This document shows, one piece after another, positions 16,606-25,305 of a stretch of DNA of 64,000 bases. Position 1 is the stretch's first letter. Each line of letters opens with the position of its first letter. The stretch is from Mycolicibacterium mageritense (GTDB lineage Bacteria; Actinomycetota; Actinomycetes; Mycobacteriales; Mycobacteriaceae). Under the pieces are notes generated by a model. The model saw only the letters and a program-made list of their open reading frames with translations. It was not told where the DNA came from and did no database searches. Made by a program: the position numbers and the translations under genes. Location: assembly GCF_010727475.1 (NCBI RefSeq), contig NZ_AP022567.1, forward strand, positions 6,324,001 through 6,388,000, in the 5' to 3' direction.

Positions 16606-17528
16606 TGACCACCCGGTCGATGCCGGTCCCCGAAGGACTGGCCGGTATGCGGGTCGACGCCGGGTTGGCCCGGCTGTTGGGGTTGTCGCGGACCGTCGTC
16701 GCGGCCATCGCAGAGGACGGCGGCGTCGACCTCGACGGTGTCCCGGCGGGCAAGTCGGACAAGCTGGTGGCCGGGGCGTGGCTGGAGGTGCGGCTGCCCG
16801 AGGCGCCGGCCCCGGTCGAGAACACCCCGGTCGACATCGAAGGCATGGACATCCTGTACTCCGACGCCGACATCGTCGCGGTCGACAAGCCGCCCGGGGT
16901 CGCGGCCCACGCGACGGTCGGCTGGCACGGCCCGACGGTGCTCGGGGGCCTGGCCGCGGCGGGGTTCCGGATCAGCACCTCGGGCATCCACGAACGCCAG
17001 GGCATCGTGCACCGGCTCGACGTCGGGACGTCCGGGGTCATGGTCGTGGCGCTTTCGGAGCGGGCGTACACGGTGCTCAAGCGGGCGTTCAAGCAGCGCA
17101 CCGTCGAAAAGCGCTACCACGCGTTGGTGCAGGGACACCCGGACCCGTCGAGCGGCACGATCGACGCGCCGATCGGCAGGCACCGCGGGCACGACTGGAA
17201 GTTCGCGGTCACCGAGGGCGGTCGCCACAGCATCACGCACTACGACACGCTGGAGGCGTTCCAGGCCGCGAGCCTGCTCGACATCGAACTCGAAACCGGG
17301 CGCACGCACCAGATCCGCGTGCACTTCGCCGCGCTGCACCATCCGTGCTGCGGTGACATCACCTACGGCGCGGATCCGACGCTGGCGAAGAAGCTCGACC
17401 TGGAACGGCAGTGGCTGCACGCGAGATCGCTGGCGTTCGCGCATCCCGCCGACGGCCGACGCATCGAGATCATCAGCCCGTATCCGGACGATCTGCAGCA
17501 CGCGCTCGACGTCCTGCGCCGGCACTGA
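16605..17528 (+). CDS. rluD: RluA/RluD-family pseudouridine synthase
   Basis: A 307-residue enzyme converting uridine to pseudouridine in rRNA (RluD class acts on helix 69 of 23S). An S4-like domain occupies roughly residues 10-75 (MRVDAGLARLLGL). The catalytic domain contains HRLDVGTSGVMVVA with the invariant Asp near residue 145, and the ETGRTHQIRVHFA motif near 230. The start GTG overlaps the last base of the lspA stop. This gene pair is conserved as Rv1539-Rv1540 in M. tuberculosis. Exact uridine targets cannot be read from sequence. Confidence 0.93.
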   Translation: MTTRSMPVPEGLAGMRVDAGLARLLGLSRTVVAAIAEDGGVDLDGVPAGKSDKLVAGAWLEVRLPEAPAPVENTPVDIEGMDILYSDADIVAVDKPPGVAAHATVGWHGPTVLGGLAAAGFRISTSGIHERQGIVHRLDVGTSGVMVVALSERAYTVLKRAFKQRTVEKRYHALVQGHPDPSSGTIDAPIGRHRGHDWKFAVTEGGRHSITHYDTLEAFQAASLLDIELETGRTHQIRVHFAALHHPCCGDITYGADPTLAKKLDLERQWLHARSLAFAHPADGRRIEIISPYPDDLQHALDVLRRH

Positions 17529-17530
17529 TC

Positions 17531-18463
17531 GTGAGCGAGGCATCCCGGTCAGGAATCTTCTACGGCGCAGGCGCCTACATCTGGTGGGGTCTGTGTCCGG
17601 GGTTCTTCCTGCTGTTGCTACCCGCGGGCGCGCTGGAGATCCTCGCGCACCGCATCGTGTGGAGCTCGGTCTTTCTGCTGCTTGTGCTGGCCGTGGCGCG
17701 CCGGCTCGGCGATCTGAGGCGCTTGACGCTGCGCACGTGGTTGCAGTTGGCCGCCGCGGCGGCGTTGATCTCCGTCAACTGGGGTACCTACATCTTCGCG
17801 GTGACCAACGGCCACGTCGTCGACGCGGCGCTCGGGTACTTCATCAACCCTCTGGTCAGCGTCGCGCTCGGGGTACTGGTGTTCCGGGAGCGCATCAACC
17901 GGTGGCAGTCGGCGGCGTTGGGGCTCGCGGTGGTGGCCGTGGCGATCCTGACCGCCGAGGTCGGGGAGCCGCCGTACATCGCGGTGATCCTCGCGTTGTC
18001 CTTCGGTGTGTACGGGTTGGTCAAGAAGGTGGTGGCGGCCGATCCGCGCGTGAGCGTCGCCGTCGAGACGCTGCTGGCCTTTCCGCTGGCGGCCGGATAC
18101 CTGGTGACACTGCAGGTGCTGGGCGACGGGCACTTCCTCGACCACGGTGTCGGACATGCGGCGTTGTTACTGCTGGCGGGTCCGGTCACGGCGATCCCGC
18201 TGCTGCTGTTCGCTGCCGCGGCGCAGCGGCTGCCCATGGTGACGTTGGGTTTGCTGTTCTACCTCAATCCCGGGCTGCAGATGGCATTCGGCGTGCTGGT
18301 CGGCCACGAAGCCATGCCGGTCGGGCGGTGGATCGGCTTCGCGCTGATCTGGCTGGCGCTGGTGGTCATGACGCTCGACGCCGTGCGCACGGCGCGGCGA
18401 AAAAATTCGGCGGGACCGTCCGAATGTGTCGATCTGACGGAGCCCGAATCGTCATCCCGGTGA
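17531..18463 (+). CDS. rarD: RarD-type EamA-family transporter
   Basis: A 310-residue membrane protein with about ten predicted helices in two EamA repeats. The start region (GIFYGAGAYIWWGLCPGFF) and ILAHRIVWSSVFLLLVL follow the RarD pattern of drug/metabolite transporters; substrates are mostly unknown. The start is GTG 17531, only two bases after the rluD stop, so it is probably the third gene of the lspA-rluD transcript. The C-terminus ends in a short polar tail (about 25 residues). Confidence 0.88.
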   Translation: MSEASRSGIFYGAGAYIWWGLCPGFFLLLLPAGALEILAHRIVWSSVFLLLVLAVARRLGDLRRLTLRTWLQLAAAAALISVNWGTYIFAVTNGHVVDAALGYFINPLVSVALGVLVFRERINRWQSAALGLAVVAVAILTAEVGEPPYIAVILALSFGVYGLVKKVVAADPRVSVAVETLLAFPLAAGYLVTLQVLGDGHFLDHGVGHAALLLLAGPVTAIPLLLFAAAAQRLPMVTLGLLFYLNPGLQMAFGVLVGHEAMPVGRWIGFALIWLALVVMTLDAVRTARRKNSAGPSECVDLTEPESSSR

Positions 18464-18493
18464 CAAGCTGACACCTGAACACCGGGAGGAACC

Positions 18494-18871
18494 GTGCAGT
18501 ACTGCCTGCTCATGCATTATCAGGAGGGCCCGGAGGCCGGGCTGACCGACGAGGACATGGAGCCGGCCCGCGCGGCGTTCGCCCGCTACGCCGACGACCT
18601 CGACGCGGCAGGTGTGTTGATCGGCACGCAGGTGCTCCAATCAGCCGCTGCGTCAACGACTTACACCGCGCGCAACGGCGCGCCGGAAATCCAGGACGGG
18701 CCGTTCGCCGATACCAGAGAGCGGCTCGGTGGGGTCTTCGTGATCGACGTGGCCGACCTCGACGCGGCGCTGTCGTGGGCCCGACGATGCCCGGCCGCGC
18801 AATGGGGAGCGGTGGAGATCAGGCCGGTCGCGGTGACCTACCGCAGCGGGCAGGGGTGGTACGCGCCCTGA
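18494..18871 (+). CDS. YCII/DGPF-domain protein
   Basis: A 125-residue protein of the YCII-related family. The family hallmark DGPF is seen in IQDGPFADTRERLGGVF, with a ferredoxin-like alpha-beta pattern around it. Such proteins are typically encoded beside ECF sigma factors of the ECF42 group, as here: the downstream sigma gene overlaps its 3' end. Function is unknown; a regulatory or enzymatic partner role has been proposed for the group. The start is GTG 18494 with GGGAGGA six bases upstream. Confidence 0.88.
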   Translation: MQYCLLMHYQEGPEAGLTDEDMEPARAAFARYADDLDAAGVLIGTQVLQSAAASTTYTARNGAPEIQDGPFADTRERLGGVFVIDVADLDAALSWARRCPAAQWGAVEIRPVAVTYRSGQGWYAP

Positions 18872-20094
18872 ACGCGGCGAGCGCTGTCGGCCTGCGGGTC
18901 GCGGAGATCACCCGCGACTCGTACGGTCGGCTGCTCGCGGTCCTGGCGGCCGGGAGCCACGACATCGCGGCTGCCGAGGACGCCTTGGCCGATGCGCTGG
19001 AACGCGCCCTGGTCCGGTGGCCGCACGACGGTGTTCCGGCCAACCCCGAGGCGTGGATCGTGACCGTGGCGCGCAACAGATTGCGGGATCTGTGGAAGTC
19101 CTCGGCCTATCGGTTCGCCCGGCCGCTGCCTGCCGATTTCGACGACCCCGCCGAGTCCGACGTTCCCGAGGTTCCGGACCGCCGGCTCGAACTGCTGTTG
19201 GTCTGCGCGCATCCCGCGATCGCCGCCGACATTCGGACGCCACTCATGCTGCAGACCGTGCTCGGGGTGGATGCCGGCGCCATCGCCGCGGCGTTCGCGG
19301 TCGCTCCCGCCAGCATGGCGCAGCGTCTGGTACGGGCCAAACGGCGGATCCGGGACGCCGGAATCGGATTCGTCGTTCCAGAGCGCGACGATCTCACGGA
19401 GCGGTTGCCCGCGGTGCTCGAGGCCGTCTACGGGGCCTACTCGATCGACTGGCAACTCACGCCGGAGGGTGCGCCGATCGAATCGCTGTCGGCCGAGGCG
19501 TTGCACCTGGCCCTGATCGTCGCCGAGTTGCTGCCCGACGAGCCCGAGGCGCTGGGCTTGGCCGCGTTGATCTGTCTGTGTGAGGCCCGCCGACCGGCCC
19601 GCCGCGACGCGCACGGGCGGTTCGTTCCGCTCGACCAGCAGGATGCGACGCAATGGGATCGCCGCCTGATCGACCGGGGCGAGGGCCTGCTGACACGCGC
19701 GCACGGCTTCGGCAGGCCCGGCCGGTTCCAGTACGAGGCGGCTATCCAGTCCGCACACTGCGCTCGCGATGTGCCGCCGGACACCCTCCGTGCACTGCAT
19801 CGCGCGCTGATGCGGGTCGCGCCCTCGCTGGGGGCCGCGGTCGCCCTCGCGGTTCTCGACGGCGAGATCGACGGCCCGCAGGCGGGGTTGCGAAGCCTGG
19901 ACTCGATCGACGACCCGGCGATGGGTCGTTTTCAGCCGGGTTGGGTCGCGCGCGCTCACCTTTCGGCGGCGGCAGGCCGGACCGCCGACGCGCGCGCCGC
20001 GTACCGGCGCGCTGTCGAAATGACGGGCGATGCCGCAATCGCGGCGCACCTGCGTCGGCAGCTGGTTGCGCTCGGTGCCGGCCCCATCGTGTGA
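18856..20094 (+). CDS. ECF42-like RNA polymerase sigma factor with C-terminal extension
   Basis: About 412 residues from GTG 18856, which overlaps the YCII gene by 16 bases. The sigma2-like segment covers residues about 15-85 (AAAEDALADALERALVRWPHDG, WIVTVARNRLRDLW) and the sigma4-like helix-turn-helix about 135-180 (DAGAIAAAFAVAPASMAQRLVRAK). The C-terminal two thirds form a helical, TPR-like extension (PDEPEALGLAALICLCEARRPAR) typical of ECF42 sigmas (DUF6596), which lack a classical anti-sigma factor. The extension and the YCII partner are thought to be involved in control. No anti-sigma gene is adjacent here, consistent with that scheme. Target promoters are unknown. Confidence 0.88.
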   Translation: MVRALNAASAVGLRVAEITRDSYGRLLAVLAAGSHDIAAAEDALADALERALVRWPHDGVPANPEAWIVTVARNRLRDLWKSSAYRFARPLPADFDDPAESDVPEVPDRRLELLLVCAHPAIAADIRTPLMLQTVLGVDAGAIAAAFAVAPASMAQRLVRAKRRIRDAGIGFVVPERDDLTERLPAVLEAVYGAYSIDWQLTPEGAPIESLSAEALHLALIVAELLPDEPEALGLAALICLCEARRPARRDAHGRFVPLDQQDATQWDRRLIDRGEGLLTRAHGFGRPGRFQYEAAIQSAHCARDVPPDTLRALHRALMRVAPSLGAAVALAVLDGEIDGPQAGLRSLDSIDDPAMGRFQPGWVARAHLSAAAGRTADARAAYRRAVEMTGDAAIAAHLRRQLVALGAGPIV

Positions 20095-20116
20095 CCGAGT
20101 TTGCGGCGGGTAACGG

Positions 20117-20145
20117 TTGACCGAGGTATAGCTATGTCATACCGT
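20117..20145 (+). promoter_or_regulatory. Predicted promoter and operator of the TetR gene
   Basis: TTGACC (20117-20122) and TACCGT (20140-20145) are separated by 17 bases and would start transcription at about 20152-20153, at the ATG of the TetR gene, giving a leaderless mRNA. An inverted repeat GGTAT (20125-20129) / ATACC (20139-20143) with a 9-base spacer lies between and over the -10, suitable for autorepression. No ribosome-binding site is present before the ATG. Confidence 0.5.
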
Positions 20146-20152
20146 TTGCCGC

Positions 20153-20800
20153 ATGACCGAGCTACCGGGTGTGAAAGCGGGCCGTCGCGGCCCCGGGCGC
20201 CCGGTGTCCGCCGATTCTGCCGGCACACGGGCCAACATCGTGCGGGCCGGCCGCGAGGTGGTCAACGAGCGGGGTTATGCGGCGACGACATTCCAGGCGA
20301 TCGCCAAGCGGACCGGGTTGAGCCGACCGACGCTGAACTACTACTTCCCCAGCCGTGAGGCCCTGTTCGAAGCGCTGGTCGCGGAGGCGCATGTGGTCGT
20401 CGACGCCTGCATCGAAGAGGCCAATCAGCATGACTCCCCGGTGAATCGCCTTCGGGCGTTCATGCTCGGGCTGCTCGCGGCGGGCCGCGAGGATCCGTCG
20501 CTCGCCGCGTTTTTGACCAGCGCCCGGCTGGAGGCGCAGCGCCACCCGGTGCTGCCGGTGGACACCGCGGCGACCACCGCGGCATTCCTGGCCGACGCCA
20601 CCGCCGAGGCCGTCGCGCGCCGCGAACTGCCGCCCCATGTCGAGCCGGGGCCGCTCGCCGAACTGCTGCACGCGATCCTGTGGGGAATCGGGGCCTGCGC
20701 GGGTTCGGAAGCCGGTGCCGCAAACTTCCGTGCGGTAGCCAAGCAACTTGAGTTGATGTTCGATTACGGGTTGCTGGCCGACGGCGCTGATTCGCGCTGA
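20153..20800 (+). CDS. TetR-family transcriptional regulator
   Basis: A 215-residue regulator. The N-terminal DNA-binding helices are clear: RANIVRAGREVVNERGYAAT, then the recognition segment AKRTGLSRPTLNYYFPSREAL at about residues 45-66. The C-terminal ligand domain is helical and has no recognisable effector signature. The basic start (GRRGPGRPV) resembles an AT-hook-like arm. It is alone between the sigma factor gene and dnaE1 with its own promoter and dyad, so it most likely regulates itself and unknown distant genes. Confidence 0.9.
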   Translation: MTELPGVKAGRRGPGRPVSADSAGTRANIVRAGREVVNERGYAATTFQAIAKRTGLSRPTLNYYFPSREALFEALVAEAHVVVDACIEEANQHDSPVNRLRAFMLGLLAAGREDPSLAAFLTSARLEAQRHPVLPVDTAATTAAFLADATAEAVARRELPPHVEPGPLAELLHAILWGIGACAGSEAGAANFRAVAKQLELMFDYGLLADGADSR

Positions 20801-20869
20801 CGGCGTGGCGGAGACACGCAGCCCGACACGCCGAGAACTGTCGGTGGGCAGCAATAGACTGGCGTGCCT

Positions 20870-23800
20870 ATGAGCGGTTCATCTTCGCGGTCCTTCGTGC
20901 ACCTGCATAACCACACCGAATACTCGATGCTCGACGGCGCCGCGAAGATCACTCCGATGCTGGCCGAGGCGCAGCGCCTCGGCATGTCGGCGATCGGCAT
21001 GACCGACCACGGAAACATGTTCGGCGCCAGTGAGTTCTACAACTCGGCGACCAAGGCCGGCATCAAGCCGATCATCGGCGTCGAGGCCTACATCGCGCCC
21101 GGCTCCCGGTTCGACACCAAGCGCGTTCAATGGGGCGATCCGAGCCAGAAGAGCGACGACGTCTCGGGTAGCGGCGCCTACACCCACATGACCATGGTCG
21201 CCGAGACCGCCACCGGCCTGCGCAACCTGTTCAAGCTGTCGTCGCTGGCATCGTTCGAAGGTCAGCTCGGCAAGTGGTCGCGCATGGATGCCGAGCTCAT
21301 CGCCGAGCACGCCGAGGGCATCATCGCGACCACCGGCTGCCCGTCCGGCGAGGTGCAGACCCGGCTGCGGCTCGGTCATCGGCAGGAGGCGCTGGAAGCG
21401 GCGGCCAAGTGGCGCGACATCTTCGGCCCGGACAATTTCTTCCTCGAGCTCATGGACCACGGCCTCGACATCGAGCGCCGGGTCCGCGAGGGTCTGCTCG
21501 AAATCGGGCAGAAGCTCAAGATCCCGCCGCTGGCGACCAACGACTGCCACTACGTGACGCGCGAGGCCTCGCAGAATCACGAGGCGCTGCTGTGCATCCA
21601 GACCGGCAAGACCCTGTCCGACCCGAACCGGTTCAAGTTCGACGGAGACGGCTACTTCCTCAAGTCCGCCGAGGAAATGCGCGCCCTGTGGGACGCTCAG
21701 GTGCCCGGTGCGTGTGATTCGACGGTGCTCATCGGCGAGCGCGTGCAGTCCTACGCCGACGTGTGGACGCCGACCGACCGGATGCCGGTGTTCCCGGTGC
21801 CCGACGGACACGACCAGGCTTCCTGGCTGACACACGAGGTGACGGCGGGGCTGCAACGGCGGTTCCGGGGCGGTCCCGTGCCCCCCGAGTACACCGAACG
21901 GGCGAGCTATGAGATCAAGGTCATCTGCGACAAAGGCTTCCCGTCCTACTTCCTGATCGTCGCCGACCTGATCAACTACGCGCGCTCGGTCGACATCCGG
22001 GTTGGGCCGGGCCGCGGTTCGGCCGCCGGGTCACTGGTGGCCTACGCACTGGGCATCACCAACATCGACCCGATTCCGCACGGCCTGCTGTTCGAACGCT
22101 TCCTCAACCCGGAACGCCCGTCGGCCCCCGATATCGACATCGACTTCGACGATCGTCGCCGGGGCGAGATGCTGCGGTACGCGGCCAACAAGTGGGGCAG
22201 CGACCGGGTCGCCCAGGTCATCACCTTCGGCACCATCAAGACCAAAGCGGCGCTGAAGGATTCGGCCCGCGTGCACTACGGCCAGCCGGGCTTCGCGATC
22301 GCCGACCGGATCACCAAGGCACTGCCGCCGCCCATCATGGCGAAGGACATCCCGCTGTCGGGCATCACCGATCCGAACCACGAGCGGTACAAGGAAGCCG
22401 CGGAAGTCCGCACGCTGATCGACACCGACCCCGATGTGCGGACCATCTACGAGACGGCCCGCGGGCTCGAGGGCCTGGTCCGCAACGCGGGTGTGCACGC
22501 GTGTGCGGTGATCATGAGCTCCGAGCCGCTCGTCGACGCGATCCCGCTGTGGAAACGACCACAGGACGGCGCGATCATCACGGGCTGGGACTATCCGTCG
22601 TGCGAGGCCATCGGCCTGCTGAAGATGGACTTCCTTGGCCTGCGGAACCTGACGATCATCGGTGACTGCATCGACAACATCAAGGCCAACCGCGGCATCG
22701 ACCTGGACCTCGAAACGTTGCCGTTCGACGACCCGGCGGCATACGAACTGCTGGGCCGTGGCGACACGCTCGGTGTGTTCCAGCTCGACGGTGGCCCCAT
22801 GCGCGATCTGCTGCGCCGCATGCAGCCCACCGGGTTCAACGACATCGTGGCCGTGCTGGCGCTGTACCGTCCCGGCCCCATGGGCATGAACGCCCACAAC
22901 GACTACGCCGACCGCAAGAACGGCCGGCAGGCCATCAAGCCGATCCACCCCGAACTCGAAGAGCCGCTCAAGGACATCCTCGCCGAGACCTACGGCCTTA
23001 TCGTCTACCAAGAGCAGATCATGTTCATCGCGCAGAAGGTCGCCTCCTACACCATGGGCAAGGCCGATGCGCTGCGTAAGGCCATGGGTAAGAAGAAGCT
23101 GGAGGTGCTCGAGGCCGAGTACAAGGGCTTCAAGGAGGGCATGACGGCCAACGGCTTCTCCGAAGGTGCGGTGAAGGCGTTGTGGGACACCATCCTTCCG
23201 TTCGCCGGCTACGCATTCAACAAGTCGCACGCGGCCGGGTACGGGCTGGTGTCGTACTGGACCGCGTACCTCAAGGCGAACTACCCGGCCGAGTACATGG
23301 CCGGCCTGCTGACGTCTGTCGGTGACGACAAGGACAAGGCCGCGGTCTACCTCGCCGACTGCCGCAGGCTCGGCATCACGGTGCTCCCGCCGGACGTCAA
23401 CGAGTCCGTGCAGAACTTCGCCTCGGTGGGCGACGACATCCGGTTCGGCCTCGGCGCGATCCGGAACGTCGGTGCCAACGTCGTTGCGTCACTGATCAAT
23501 ACGCGCACCGAGAAGGGCAAGTACACCGACTTCTCCGACTACCTGAACAAGATCGACATCGCGGCCTGCAACAAGAAGGTCACCGAGTCGCTGATCAAGG
23601 CGGGCGCGTTCGATTCGCTCGGCCATCCGCGCAAGGGCCTGTTCCTGGTCCACACCGACGCCGTGGACTCGGTGCTCGGCACCAAGAAGGCCGAGGCGAT
23701 GGGGCAGTTCGACCTGTTCGGCGGGGGTGACGACACTGGCACCGACGCGGTTTTCACCATCAAAGTGCCCGACGAAGAGTGGGAGGACAAGCACAAGCTC

Positions 23801-24415
23801 GCACTCGAACGCGAGATGCTGGGCCTCTACGTGTCGGGGCACCCGCTCAACGGTGTCGCGCACCTGCTGGCCAATCAGGTCGACACCCAGATCCCGGCGA
23901 TCCTGGACGGCGATGTCGCCAATGACGCCCAGGTGCTCGTCGGCGGCATCCTCGCCTCGGTCAACCGGCGGGTCAACAAGAACGGATTGCCCTGGGCCTC
24001 AGCGCAATTGGAAGACCTCACGGGTGGCATCGAGGTGTTGTTCTTCCCGCAGACCTACTCGCTGTTCGGTGCCGAGATCGCCGACGACGTGGTGGTGCTC
24101 GTCAAAGCCAAGGTCGCCGCGCGCGACGACCGGATCGCGCTGATCGCCCACGAACTGGTGGTGCCCGACTTCACCAGCGCCCAGGCCGACCGGCCGCTTG
24201 CGGTCAGCCTGCCGACCCGGCAGTGCACCATCGACAAGGTCAGTGCGCTCAAATCGGTGTTGGCCAACCATCCGGGCACCGCGCAGGTGCACCTGCGCCT
24301 GATCAGCGGTGAGCGGATCACCACGCTCGAGCTCGATCAGTCGCTGCGCGTGACACCGTCGTCGGCGTTGATGGGCGACCTCAAGGCGCTGCTCGGGCCG
24401 GGCTGCCTCGGCTGA
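20870..24415 (+). CDS. dnaE1: DNA polymerase III alpha subunit (replicative)
   Basis: An 1181-residue C-family replicative polymerase. The N-terminal PHP domain begins at once (FVHLHNHTEYSMLDGA) and in mycobacterial DnaE1 carries the proofreading exonuclease. The polymerase active-site aspartates lie in APDIDIDFDDRRRGEML near residues 420-430. The palm/fingers, the tandem helix-hairpin-helix region and a C-terminal OB-fold (VLVGGILASVNRR) follow. I chose the ATG at 20870 (MSGSSSRSF); a GTG at 20864 is in frame two codons earlier. It corresponds to Rv1547, the essential copy, not the mutagenic DnaE2. Its last 79 bp overlap the convergent PPOX-type gene. Confidence 0.97.
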   Translation: MSGSSSRSFVHLHNHTEYSMLDGAAKITPMLAEAQRLGMSAIGMTDHGNMFGASEFYNSATKAGIKPIIGVEAYIAPGSRFDTKRVQWGDPSQKSDDVSGSGAYTHMTMVAETATGLRNLFKLSSLASFEGQLGKWSRMDAELIAEHAEGIIATTGCPSGEVQTRLRLGHRQEALEAAAKWRDIFGPDNFFLELMDHGLDIERRVREGLLEIGQKLKIPPLATNDCHYVTREASQNHEALLCIQTGKTLSDPNRFKFDGDGYFLKSAEEMRALWDAQVPGACDSTVLIGERVQSYADVWTPTDRMPVFPVPDGHDQASWLTHEVTAGLQRRFRGGPVPPEYTERASYEIKVICDKGFPSYFLIVADLINYARSVDIRVGPGRGSAAGSLVAYALGITNIDPIPHGLLFERFLNPERPSAPDIDIDFDDRRRGEMLRYAANKWGSDRVAQVITFGTIKTKAALKDSARVHYGQPGFAIADRITKALPPPIMAKDIPLSGITDPNHERYKEAAEVRTLIDTDPDVRTIYETARGLEGLVRNAGVHACAVIMSSEPLVDAIPLWKRPQDGAIITGWDYPSCEAIGLLKMDFLGLRNLTIIGDCIDNIKANRGIDLDLETLPFDDPAAYELLGRGDTLGVFQLDGGPMRDLLRRMQPTGFNDIVAVLALYRPGPMGMNAHNDYADRKNGRQAIKPIHPELEEPLKDILAETYGLIVYQEQIMFIAQKVASYTMGKADALRKAMGKKKLEVLEAEYKGFKEGMTANGFSEGAVKALWDTILPFAGYAFNKSHAAGYGLVSYWTAYLKANYPAEYMAGLLTSVGDDKDKAAVYLADCRRLGITVLPPDVNESVQNFASVGDDIRFGLGAIRNVGANVVASLINTRTEKGKYTDFSDYLNKIDIAACNKKVTESLIKAGAFDSLGHPRKGLFLVHTDAVDSVLGTKKAEAMGQFDLFGGGDDTGTDAVFTIKVPDEEWEDKHKLALEREMLGLYVSGHPLNGVAHLLANQVDTQIPAILDGDVANDAQVLVGGILASVNRRVNKNGLPWASAQLEDLTGGIEVLFFPQTYSLFGAEIADDVVVLVKAKVAARDDRIALIAHELVVPDFTSAQADRPLAVSLPTRQCTIDKVSALKSVLANHPGTAQVHLRLISGERITTLELDQSLRVTPSSALMGDLKALLGPGCLG

Positions 24416-24861
24416 CTCGGCTCGTCCAGCTCGATCCGGACGATGGCGCTGTCCGGCCAGACATCGCGCGTCCGGGCCCGCCGCAGCTTCTCGCGCAGCG
24501 GCAGGTCACGGTGCACATTGGTGACGCCGGGGATCTTCAGTAGCGGCACGATGTTCCACTGCCAGCCGTAGCGGCGGTGCAGTGCCCGGTTGGCCTGCTG
24601 TGCCTGCACGCCGGACAGGATCACCGCCCGCCCGTGCAGCGTGGTCGGCTCGGTGACACGGCCCCGGTAGTCGCACGCGACCAGTTCGACTTCCGGGTGC
24701 GCCGTCAGCCGTTTGGTCTTGGGGCCCACCTTCGTCCGGAACACGATCGCGCGCTCACCGTCGGTGGCGAACCAGATCGGGGTGTCGACGGGGGAGCCGT
24801 CGCGACGGAAGGTGCGCAGCTGCGCGTAGCGGGTTCGGGTCAGGGTGTCGGTGAATGGCAT
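24337..24861 (-). CDS. PPOX-class, probably F420-dependent oxidoreductase
   Basis: A 174-residue split beta-barrel protein from ATG 24861 (the frame opens at 24876, inside the dyad, so I reject that start). The pattern RTFRRDGSPVDTPIWFATDGERA followed by TKRLTAHPEVELVACDYRGRV fits the PPOX-class family in which actinobacterial members use cofactor F420 rather than FMN. The substrate is unknown. The 3' end overlaps dnaE1 by 79 bp, an unusually long convergent overlap, and the last ~25 residues (polar, PSQPRQPGPSS) lie in this overlap. It is divergent from a MerR-type regulator whose dyad operator lies 15 bp upstream. Confidence 0.82.
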   Translation of the reverse strand: MPFTDTLTRTRYAQLRTFRRDGSPVDTPIWFATDGERAIVFRTKVGPKTKRLTAHPEVELVACDYRGRVTEPTTLHGRAVILSGVQAQQANRALHRRYGWQWNIVPLLKIPGVTNVHRDLPLREKLRRARTRDVWPDSAIVRIELDEPSQPRQPGPSSALRSPINADDGVTRSD

Positions 24862-24875
24862 GCCCCGAGTCAACA

Positions 24876-24895
24876 ACTTAGAGTTGACTCTAAGT
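24876..24895. promoter_or_regulatory. MerR-type dyad operator
   Basis: A perfect 20-bp inverted repeat: ACTTAGAGT (24876-24884), spacer TG, ACTCTAAGT (24887-24895). On the minus strand it is embedded in TTGACTTAGAG, so a -35-like TTGACT (24898-24893) overlaps its left side and the dyad fills the spacer, the arrangement typical of MerR/SoxR-activated promoters. A normal-length spacer would start transcription around 24861, at the ATG of the PPOX-type gene. The divergent MerR gene starts at 24916. Confidence 0.75.
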
Positions 24896-24915
24896 CAAGC
24901 CTTGGGGAGTTAACG

Positions 24916-25305
24916 GTGAGTACGCGGTTGACCATCGGAGAGGTGGCCCGTCGGGCCGGTGTCGCGCAGACCACGCTGCGCTATTACGAACAGCTCGGTC
25001 TGCTCCCGGCCCCGGGCCGCGTGGGTGGGCAACGCCGATACCAGGAGTCGGTGCTGGTACGGCTCGAGGTGATCCGGCTGTGCAAGGCCGCCGGTTTCGC
25101 GCTCGACGACATCGCGGTGCTGATGGACGACGACACCCCTGGCCGGCCGGCCGCGCGTGCGCTCGCGCAGGCCAAGCTCTCCGAGATCGACGAGCAGATG
25201 ACCGCGCTGACGCGCGCGAGGGCGATCATCGAATGGGGCATGCAGTGCACATGCCCGTCGATCGATGCGTGTACGTGCGGCATTCACCGGGCGATCCCGA
25301 CCTGA
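24916..25305 (+). CDS. MerR-family regulator with C-terminal cysteine cluster
   Basis: A 129-residue regulator from GTG 24916 (GGGGAGTTAACG precedes it). The winged helix-turn-helix is TIGEVARRAGVAQTTLRYYE, followed by the family-typical LLPAPGRVGGQRRY. The dimerisation helix runs to about residue 107. The C-terminus has Cys111, Cys113, Cys119 and Cys121 plus His124 (CTC, five residues, CTC, then GIH), suited to a metal or Fe-S ligand set; this differs from the SoxR order (CX2CXCX5C). Neighbouring genes encode oxidoreductases, so redox or electrophile sensing is plausible. The 3' end overlaps the convergent luciferase-like gene by 22 bp. Confidence 0.9.
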   Translation: MSTRLTIGEVARRAGVAQTTLRYYEQLGLLPAPGRVGGQRRYQESVLVRLEVIRLCKAAGFALDDIAVLMDDDTPGRPAARALAQAKLSEIDEQMTALTRARAIIEWGMQCTCPSIDACTCGIHRAIPT

